64,000 nt of DNA, from the NCBI RefSeq assembly GCF_000003815.2, contig NC_049990.1, positions 11,481,301 to 11,545,300 of the forward strand. Direction: 5' to 3'. This document shows positions 57,601-64,000 of the stretch, in pieces. How positions within the stretch are numbered: position 1 is the stretch's first letter; every line of letters starts with the position of its first letter. The notes under the pieces were generated by a model. It was not told the origin of the DNA. It saw only the letters and a program-made list of their open reading frames with translations, and did not search any database. The position numbers and the translations under genes were made by a program. Source of the DNA: Branchiostoma floridae (Eukaryota > Chordata > Leptocardii > Amphioxiformes > Branchiostomatidae).

Positions 57601-60600
57601 GGAATTGAGAACCTATAGGTAGTACTAATACCCTATTATTAGTATGGAAAAGTTTGTCTTTATTAAAACGTAATGTCGATCTTAAGGATGAATAAGACAA
57701 AATATGAATAATTCGTTTTTTGTAAGTAATATTAAAAGCACCGTTCGACATTGATTGGGAACGACCTACACTGCTGATCTTGAAGAAGGAGCATTGGCCA
57801 AATATACCTGATACTCACTGTCACTTGTCATCTTCACACAGTCCAGTATAATCTATGTATCTATCTAGTATCTATATCTCTCTCTATATATATACATATG
57901 ATTATATGTATATCAAACAAACTATATCACGTTACTTCACCGCAGGACGTCCTTGAGAACGATAGCATACAGATCGACAACAATTTTAAGATGTCGTTCG
58001 CTATGGATATCGCCAAGGTAACGTAATCTTGCATGGTGCACCAGTATTGTGTTCGTTCATATTGGTGGTGATTACAATGTCATGGAGTAGCTATTTTCCC
58101 CAAAGGCCAAATAAAGGTCAAATCCATTCCACACGGTGTCATCAAATCATTAATTCTGTGCTTTGCAAATCTGTAAAAATTATTCTAGGTCTCTTTATGA
58201 TCATGACAACACATATTAAGCCTTCCCCAGTCTGATAGAAGAAAGCATATGGCAGAGAGGGAATATGTGTGAGCTTGAAAGCTTGCAATTTACAACGGTG
58301 ACAATGCTTGAAATGACTTCAGGCTAATTGCCGCTTTACGTCGATCGAGTAGACATCCAGCATGATCCAGGTAATAAGATATGCCAAAAAGCAGTTATTG
58401 AATCAACTGGATATGATTTAGGAAACGATAAGACGTTTCAGATAGCATCCACTATCTTTCGTCAGTGACACTGAAGTGATCTTGGAGAACCGGGCCGGGT
58501 CTTTCATACCATAACTTTGAATGCAAAAGAGCTGAAGACAAATGGCCGCTTTACTGCATAGAACATCTGCAAGGAGATGTAGAGGAAAATAGCTACCCCC
58601 TCTGACATCATGCCCCCCTCCCCATCCCATTGCCGTCACGATTCACCGTGTTTCTACATCCAGGATCTCCTGGAAAATGACAGCATAAATCTTGACCAAT
58701 CCTTCAAGATGTCCATTGCTGTCGACATTGCTAAGGTGAGGGGTTATCAGACCAGTGATGGAACTCCTTTTGGGGTAGCCTGTGATCCAGTCGTGTTCGG
58801 CCTACGTCTCGATCTTTGATGACAATACTTTGTTTCGAAGGCTGAACACGACTGGAAACCAGGCACTTTTTGGGATCCATCCATGTTGTAAATTAGCAAT
58901 GTGCACTGATTATATCGACAGGTACAAAGGGAGATTCACGTAAGTATGCCGTTTGTCACTTTCTTGGATCCAATACTGTTATATACTGTCTTTATCTCTG
59001 TGTATACTGTAACAACCCAATGGCAATGCTATGTTCTTTGCACACTTAAAAAACTAACATTCTCGATCGAAATTGTTCACACCTTTATCAATTGGATAGG
59101 TAGACTTATGTAATTGATCGTATGTACCTTGTCTTATTTACGTTTACTTTTACGCTATACATCTTGTTTTAATGTGTACATTGAATTAATTGTTTTATAT
59201 TCATACCCACATCTTTTTTTTTGGGGGGGGGGCATTTTTCTGTACACTGTGCTTCTTTTGTATGAATACGTGTGAAAGAAAAAAAATGCCCTTGGATTTA
59301 TTTTTGTGTATTATACATGTATAAAGATACTTAAAATACGTGTTACCTTGATGCAATGCTTGTATGTATTGGTTAAGGGGATGGCCTTCCTGCACGGGAC
59401 GGTCATCGCTTCCCATGGCAGACTGAAGTCCTCGAACTGCGTGGTGGACAGTCGCTGGGTGGTCAAGGTGACAGACTACGGCATGGGCGACTTCAAGTGT
59501 GACCAGGATGACGCGGTTTGGGAGTCAGAACACGCTCGCTACACTGGTATGCAATGTGATTTTTGTTTATCTACAGGAACAATCTTTCACTAGATCTAGA
59601 CGTCACTAATTGATGTTTTCATCTCCCTTCATCCATCCATCCATCCATCCATCCATCCATCCATCCATCCATCCATCCATCCATCCATCCATCCATCCAT
59701 CCATCCATCCATCCATCCAATCATCCATCCATCCGTCCGTCCGTCCGTCCCTCCATCCATCCATCCATCCGTCCGTCCGTCCATCCATCCATCCATCCAT
59801 CCATCCATCCATCCATCCATCCATCCATACATACATACATACATACATACATACATACAAACATACATATCTACATGCATATCTATATTTATTGAGATTA
59901 CACATTTTATCACACCGCCCCAGACATGTTCTGGACTGCCCCAGAGCTGTTACGCTGTGCCGCCAATGGAAACTACGGTTCGCAGAAAGGCGACGTCTAC
60001 GGCTTTGGGATCATCCTGGCGGAGATCGCGCTCCGGAGCGGCCCCTACAGCGCACAGTCTGTCCTGGATCCGAAAGGTAAAATAACTCTCATAACATTAC
60101 CTATTATGCACATGATGGGCGACCTCGACTAACATACATATACCAGCTTGCTCGTGATGTGGGGTTGCGGATTGAGGGGTTAAAGAACGCTATGGGGGAC
60201 AGAGACGTTTGGAAGAGGAGGACCTGGTCCGGGCAAGTAGCCCGCGACGATGATGATGAGCATAACTTATGTGTCTACAGCAAATGAAAGAATGAAACAT
60301 ATTTTCTATGTTAAGCAATGAAGATGAATGTTAACCAGCAGTGCTAACGTTGGTGTTCTTTCTCGTGGCATGTTCCAAGAGCAAGTTAGTTGTCATCATG
60401 AGAGAAAGAAAGCTTTGAAAAAAATATTGAATTTAAATTAATTTGTATCAAAGGGTTTCATTTGTATTAACTGAAGTAGACTCTTCGAAGCTTACGCTAA
60501 AAGAGCTAACATGATATCCAGATTGAGGGCCAGTTTACGTTGCTTATCACCGACGGGACATTCATTTATTATAGAATATATTAATATTGTGCCAGTTATC

Positions 60601-63600
60601 AATGAAGAGTTGTGCGGATAGTTCATAGGTGATACAACTATAGTCGTTATATTGAATCGGACACGGCAGTACAGGTCATGGGGTCAATGGATGAGGCTAC
60701 TATTTCAGGAGAGGTGTTGCTTTTGGTCTATTAGTTTGTATTTTCCCAGTTGTGTATATATTCCTACTAGTCACGTTCACCGTATGCTTAGTCCAACTGG
60801 AAGTAATCAATGGACACACATAATTAAAACCTGATCTCCATATTGAATGACTAACAATCAAAAAAGGGATTTCTTGACATTTCACCGACATTGTGACATT
60901 AGTGAGCAAATTTTCGCTGCTGTTTCAACTCCAGGCATTATACAAGCTGTGAAGTTCGGCCAGGAGCCCGTGTACCGTCCCGTCGTGCCGCAGGACAGCT
61001 GTCTGCACGAGATGCACCGCCTGATGGAGTCCTGCTGGGCGGAGCTGCCCGACCGCCGGCCAAGCTTTCAGTCCATCATCTCATGGCTCAAAAAGATGAA
61101 CGGCGGAAAGTTAGTTTTGTTTATGGCCATATTCGCATAACCAGTAGATACTTGAACTGTTAGACTTACCATACTCTTAAGCAGTGACTGCCCACTAAAT
61201 AATTAGCCACATTTACAACAACAATACGACAGCCTGTGCTTCCATCTCTGTTTCTCTCTGTCTGTCTGTCTGTCTCTCTCTATACATATATGTATATATG
61301 CTATAATGTATGTGTGTTTGAATGCGCTTGTGTGTATAATCTAACATACAAACGAAAAAACGAAAACAAAAAGTAGTGTCACTAGAACTTTGATTGAGAA
61401 TTCAACAACTTGAAGGCACAGGGCAGAATTTTTAATCCTATACTTTATTCACACATATAACAAGTGATTGAAGATGATTATTTTAAACTAATACCTTCTG
61501 TCTCATGCTTGTATATAAGATGAGACCACTATTCTTTGAAAACTATTTGCTATGTATGCTACCAGGTTGATGACTGTGGTGGATAACATGTTCTCTATGA
61601 TGGAGAAGTACGCCTCTAACCTGGAGGAGCTGGTCCAGGAGCGAACACAGCAACTGGACGAAGAGAAGAGGAAGACAGACGAGCTGCTCTACCGAATGAT
61701 ACCGATGTAAGGATCCTAAACACTATCAACAAGGCAAATAAAAAAGAGAAAGAGATCTTTTGTTACGTTATATGTATTCATTGTGATAAAAATTTACGTT
61801 TTATGACTAGCTTTTTATAAACAATTGCAAACGCTACCAAATGACACCAAGGTAAGGATCTTAAACACTACTAACAAGACAAGTTAAACCACCTTTGTAA
61901 CAGAGAAGGAGATCTTTTGTTACGTTATCTGTATTCATTGTGATAAAAAATTACGTTTTATGACTTTTCATAAACAATTGCAAATGCTACCAAATTATAC
62001 CAAGGTAAGGATCCTAAACACTATCAAGACCAATTGAATCATCTTCGTAACAGAAAAAGACACCACTTGTTACGTTATCTGTATCCATTTTGAAAAAGAT
62101 TACGTCCTATGATTTCAAATTTCCTCCAAGCAATTGCAAACGTTACTGAATGCTACCATTGTAAGGATCCTAAACACTACCAAGGAGACCAATTGAACCA
62201 CCATTGTAACAGAGAAACAGATCATTTGTTGCGTTATATCTGTATCCATTTTATAAGAATTTGTGTTTTATGATTTACCATAAAAAACGTTATTGTTTTG
62301 ACTCCTGAATAGATGAAGCCACAGTATAGTTTATGCAGTTTCTCGTACATAACATGGAGATGGACATGATATACTCAGCAGGATGAAACGTACATATTGT
62401 ATGATACTAAAGGAACTGTGAGTTGAATATTTTGTTTGCTTATTTCTCTGAAAATAGTATTCATTTAATCAATGAGAATTATCTTAAAGGGACCGACTAT
62501 GATGTTGATATGATTGACGCTTCATTCAACAATAATCAGATACGATCATCTTCCTATCAACAGTTTTGTGGCCAACAAACTGAAGGTCGGTGAAACCATC
62601 GCACCCCAGACCTTCGAGTCCGTGACCGTGTACTTCAGCGACATCGTGGGGTTCACCAAACTGGCAGCTGCAAGCTCGCCGCTTCAGGTAGGGGTTCCTC
62701 TGTCATCAAGAAAGTAGACTAGAATTCAGTTACTTTTCTCTAATTTCTGGATTTAGGAAACCTATATGAAATGTAGTAATTATAGCCAAAAAGAAATTCG
62801 AAAGGGAACAAGCATAAAACTTAATGCTAAACACAAGAACAGTAAAGTCATCACAGATCAACTGACGAAGCTTATATTTGCTGATATTTTAAGATATGAT
62901 AAAGTCAAAGGGGTGCATGTTGATCGATACCAAACTTATGGTATGAACATTCTTATTTTCTTCAAAAGGTTGTCGACTTTCTGAATGACCTGTACACACT
63001 GTTTGACGGCGTCATCGAGAAGTATGATGTTTATAAGGTAAGGCAAGGACTGAGGTTGAGTATGTCCAGATAATAAGTATATTTTATTTAAAGAGATTGA
63101 TTAAGGGAGTAAATTAATCCAATGTAGTCACAAATACTGGAAGTTTACATTCATATACAATGTAGAAATACCATCTAAACGATATGTATAATTATATTAT
63201 ATGTATGTATCTTTTGTGTACCTATGGGTTTTAACCTGAAATAAAGAATAAAGAAGAAGAAGATATCATACAACGAAATCAAGTCATGCACATATATCAT
63301 CTCGTAAACAGTTGCATTATGCACACTATTCATGTTAACCGGTTAGACATGGGTATGCAGAGATTACTAAATATAATATTTCCCTATGTTTGTAATAAAC
63401 TTAAGACTAGGATGATTTAGGTTAATTCACTTAAGACTAGGATGCTAGAGGTGCAATATGAAAGAGATATAAACTTAGAACGACCCATTGCCGGCAGTAC
63501 GTTTGTGAATGATACGGCATTATTTCAATTCAATTCAAAAGTCCGTTTTTTTTTCTAAAATATTGTTCAGTTGTATATATTGAGTTTACTTTTTTCGCTC

Positions 63601-63839
63601 CAGGCACCTCTTTTGATGAGTAATGTACGGAATGTGCCTTTACGCTCCATGGCTGTTGTTTCAGGTTGAGACTATCGGTGACGCCTACATGGTGGCCTCT
63701 GGGCTGCCTGAGCTGAACGGGAACCGCCACGTCAGCGAGATCGCCACCATGGCGCTGGAACTTCTCTCCTGCCTCAAAAACTTCACCATACGTCATCTTC
63801 CACAGAAACAGCTCCAGCTGCGCTGTGGCTTCCATACAG
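42673..63839 (+). CDS. NPR-type receptor guanylate cyclase with duplicated alternative exons (3' end beyond window)
   Basis: Single-pass receptor that makes cGMP on peptide binding. Coding exons: 42673-43033, 46472-46624, 47120-47317, 47741-47921, 48114-48234, 48683-48818, 49441-49556, 52809-52917, 53470-53548, then 53988-54096 OR 54718-54823, 55438-55599, 56277-56354, 57313-57417, then 57946-58017 OR 58664-58735, 59378-59546, 59924-60076, 60935-61109, 61566-61706, 62564-62687, 62969-63037 and 63665-63839 (open, about 995 codons). Phases agree throughout. Order: signal peptide (about 1-27), ANF-receptor ligand domain (to about 455, ending with a CGWDNDLC cysteine loop), TM helix (about 461-484), pseudokinase ([13 protein letters not shown] replaces HRD; TDYG), dimerisation helix ([17 protein letters not shown]) and cyclase domain. 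The two metal-binding aspartates are in YFSDIVGFT (about D899) and ETIGDAYM (about D943). Closest family: vertebrate NPR1/NPR2. Confidence 0.95.
43034..46471. other. Intron 1 of the receptor guanylate cyclase
   Basis: 3.4 kb without a recognisable exon or clear transposon; AT-rich with only short chance frames. Confidence 0.5.
48951..49120 (+). repeat. Tandem 108-bp duplication containing a copy of the end of cyclase exon 6
   Basis: GTAACTCGTGCTTTATTGA.GTGGATC occurs at 48951 and 49059, each followed by a related AT-rich stretch ending CACTTATATG. Between them lies a copy of the end of exon 6 with its donor. Confidence 0.85.
49017..49058 (+). CDS. Putative 42-nt cassette mini-exon, copy of the exon 6 tail
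   Basis: Bounded by acceptor ATGATTTTAG (ending at 49016) and donor GACG/GTAACT (GT at 49059-49060). It enters and leaves in phase 1 like exon 6, so inclusion keeps the frame and adds 14 residues. It reads [14 protein letters not shown] against [14 protein letters not shown] at the end of exon 6 (48777-48818). Position: end of the ligand-binding domain. Transcription is not shown. Confidence 0.4.
49591..50108. repeat. Near-identical 260-bp tandem duplication in cyclase intron 7
   Basis: ATCATTCGTCTTAGACTGAT begins copies at 49591 and 49851. They continue nearly base for base through CATCTGAGTGTA, differing by a small indel in a T-run and a few substitutions. It is recent, or an assembly artefact of two haplotypes. 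Confidence 0.95.
50320..51400. repeat. Diverged duplicate segments in cyclase intron 7
   Basis: 50355-50520 and 51200-51375 share AATTGAGGT.CCTAC, AAAAGCCAC and TTGCAGCGAATGATT, in the same order. Between them, 50650-50715 holds three copies of a roughly 19-bp AAAAAACAAGATGGGTA unit. Confidence 0.65.
51874..51902. promoter_or_regulatory. E-box and palindromic CRE in cyclase intron 7
   Basis: CACGTG (about 51876) and a perfect cAMP-response element TGACGTCA (51895-51902) lie within 30 bases. A 73-codon frame of unknown meaning follows directly. Motif-only evidence. Confidence 0.3.
52405..52475 (-). pseudogene. tRNA-like sequence (SINE head)
   Basis: The minus strand has TGGCGCAGTGGTTAAA (A-box-like), a 5-bp anticodon-type stem GTTTA/TAAAC with a 7-base loop, and a T-arm CCCGG-TTCGAAT-CCGGG. 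Position 33 is G rather than T and the acceptor halves do not pair, so it is not a functional tRNA. It lies 330 bases before exon 8. Confidence 0.55.
53326..53425. other. Assembly gap, exactly 100 N
   Basis: Intron 8 of the guanylate cyclase, 44 bases before the transmembrane exon. Exons 8 and 9 still join in frame, so an additional duplicated exon could be hidden but none is required. Confidence 1.
53988..54096 (+). CDS. Alternative juxtamembrane exon 10a of the guanylate cyclase
   Basis: Acceptor CACGACCAG, donor GAG/GTAACG; enters phase 2, leaves phase 0 (109 nt). Encodes [20 protein letters not shown], then [16 protein letters not shown]. It corresponds to the segment between the TM helix and the kinase-homology core that in vertebrate NPR1 contains LWRVRWED. 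It aligns with exon 10b over [15 protein letters not shown] / [15 protein letters not shown] (10 of 15 identical); the tails differ. The divergence argues against an allelic duplicate. Confidence 0.85.
54718..54823 (+). CDS. Alternative juxtamembrane exon 10b of the guanylate cyclase
   Basis: Acceptor CCCAAATCTCAG, donor CAG/GTATGA; same phases as 10a (2 to 0), 106 nt. Encodes [20 protein letters not shown], then [15 protein letters not shown]. If spliced after 10a it is read out of frame and meets TGA at its tenth codon. If both are skipped, exon 9 to exon 11 is also frameshifted to an early stop. So exactly one of the pair can be used. Confidence 0.85.
55438..56115 (+). CDS. Exon 11 with possible intron-retained terminal form (truncated receptor)
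   Basis: Exon 11 (55438-55599) is a Ser/Gly/Thr-rich linker ending TIIGKYK, and it fits exon 12 (GNIVAMKK), as in NPR1 (YYKGNLVAVK). Its donor AAG/GTCAAG is weak (C at +3, A at +5). Read-through adds 39 codons from [12 protein letters not shown] to MQPVPV and stops at TGA 55717-55719, with AATAAA at 56091-56096 followed by a T/G-rich stretch. That would be a complete alternative last exon. The product would keep the ligand domain and TM helix but lack the pseudokinase and cyclase domains. Confidence 0.4.
56091..56096 (+). terminator. Candidate intronic polyadenylation signal
   Basis: AATAAA followed within 40-60 bases by TG-rich sequence (TGTCATGTCATGTTG). It lies between exons 11 and 12, downstream of the read-through stop codon. 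Confidence 0.4.
56534..57060. mobile_element. 517-bp TIR element in cyclase intron 12
   Basis: Ends CATGCCCGTAGCCA (56539) and TGGCTACGGGCATG (ending 57055) are perfect inverted repeats. A GTAAA direct repeat flanks them (56534-56538, 57056-57060). The interior has two related halves, each with TTGAAATCTG.....CTCTGAAA.GCCATTT. No transposase. Confidence 0.85.
57946..58017 (+). CDS. Alternative kinase-homology exon 14a of the guanylate cyclase
   Basis: Acceptor CTTCACCGCAG, donor AAG/GTAACG; 72 nt, phase 0 to 0. Encodes [18 protein letters not shown] then AMDIAK. It corresponds to the pseudokinase segment that in NPR1 reads DILENESITLDWMF. It is 17 of 24 residues identical to exon 14b. Confidence 0.85.
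58375..58560 (-). repeat. Interspersed retroelement-like repeat, copy 3 (hammerhead-like box)
   Basis: On the minus strand CTGACGA (58465-58459), the six-base-pair hairpin and GAAA (58439-58436) are conserved, followed by CGTCTTATCGTTTCC. It lies between the alternative exons 14a and 14b. Confidence 0.6.
58664..58735 (+). CDS. Alternative kinase-homology exon 14b of the guanylate cyclase
   Basis: Acceptor TTTCTACATCCAG, donor AAG/GTGAGG; 72 nt, phase 0 to 0. Encodes [18 protein letters not shown] then AVDIAK. Either copy fits between exon 13 (CSKGSLQ) and exon 15 (GMAFLHG). Using both would repeat 24 residues inside a folded kinase-like domain, so mutual exclusion is expected although the frame does not enforce it. 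Confidence 0.85.
58777..58865. mobile_element. Small hairpin element
   Basis: TAGCCTGTGATCCAGTCGTG, then TTCGGCC on the left, pair with GGCTGAACACGACTGG...CCAGGCA on the right. It follows exon 14b by 40 bases. Confidence 0.6.
59625..59872. repeat. (CATC)n / (CATA)n microsatellite
   Basis: About 200 bases of CATC repeats with CGTC variants, then about 40 bases of CATA. It fills most of intron 15 and ends about 50 bases before exon 16. Long frames on both strands are repeat artefacts. Confidence 0.97.
61694..62270 (+). repeat. Four tandem units (about 150 bp) starting at the end of cyclase exon 18 and copying its splice donor
   Basis: The unit begins with the last codons of exon 18 (CTACCGAATGATACCGAT) and its donor GTAAGGATCCTAAACACTA. 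Copies with the donor word GTAAGGATC lie at 61707, 61852, 62005 and 62161 (spacing 145, 153, 156). Each unit continues with TTGTTACGTTAT.TGTAT.CATT and CAATTGCAAA. Only the first is in the coding path; reading past it gives an immediate TAA. Confidence 0.92.
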
Positions 63840-64000
63840 GTTCGTTTTTATTAAATACTAATATACGGTTATGACCTGCCCTGAGGTCTATACGGTTTCC
63901 TATAACCACCGAATGAACAACCGAGTCCGCGTAGCGGATACACCGTTATAACACCGAAGGAAAGCGGGTCGTTAACGTTATTATCATAATTCATTTAGAC

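Noticed and set aside
53988-58735. Duplicated exons as an assembly error (two haplotypes in series)
   Set aside because: The copies differ at many amino-acid positions while flanking introns are unrelated, and only single exons are doubled. That fits old tandem exon duplication, unlike the near-identical 260-bp repeat at 49591.
59606-59905. Frames of 94-156 codons rich in HPSI or WMDG repeats
   Set aside because: Translations of the CATC/CATA microsatellite. One plus-strand frame runs into exon 16 but in the wrong frame for the receptor.

Overview
The window looks like a lancelet (amphioxus, Branchiostoma-type) nuclear contig. The genes are intron-rich and have clear chordate orthologs. Intergenic and intronic DNA is packed with short inverted-repeat elements, tRNA-derived SINEs, microsatellites and minisatellites, and there are three 100-N scaffold gaps (21460-21559, 29365-29464, 53326-53425). 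The species call is inference from gene content and style; no marker fixes it.

Layout, left to right. (1) 1-1116, minus: 5' part of an EPSTI1-like gene. (2) 1280-4700: no gene; diverged repeats, a small foldback element with target-site duplication, and a retroelement-like repeat carrying a hammerhead-like box. (3) 4709-about 7450, minus: a 154-aa protein resembling the sperm/ciliary microtubule inner protein SPMIP3 (C1orf100). (4) 9068-11435, minus: complete short-form aprataxin (APTX; HIT domain plus C2H2 zinc finger, no FHA domain). (5) 11440-15350: intergenic, with a 632-bp foldback element that has a promoter-like core. (6) 15353-36878, plus: complete RCBTB1/2 gene (RCC1 repeats plus BTB/BACK, 538 aa in 12 coding exons). 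Its 7.8-kb third-exon intron may host a small minus-strand gene. (7) 36879-42672: 3' UTR and intergenic repeats. (8) 42673 to the end, plus: most of a natriuretic-peptide-receptor-type receptor guanylate cyclase (at least 21 coding positions, open at the right edge).

The standout observation is the exon structure of the receptor guanylate cyclase. Two coding positions are present twice as diverged, tandem, splice-competent exons: the juxtamembrane exon (53988-54096 / 54718-54823) and a kinase-homology exon (57946-58017 / 58664-58735). For the first pair the reading frame allows exactly one copy per mRNA: using both, or neither, brings an early stop. A third duplication makes a 42-nt in-frame mini-exon copy in the ligand-binding domain (49017-49058). 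A weak splice donor after exon 11 runs into an in-frame 39-aa tail, a stop and an AATAAA, which would give a receptor without its kinase-homology and cyclase domains. Together these suggest combinatorial and decoy isoforms of one cGMP receptor. This was worked out from exon phases only; transcripts are needed.

A second theme is small tandem duplications that straddle the 3' end of an exon and its 5' splice site, seen in RCBTB exon 6 and in cyclase exons 6 and 18 (the last with four near-identical donors in a row).
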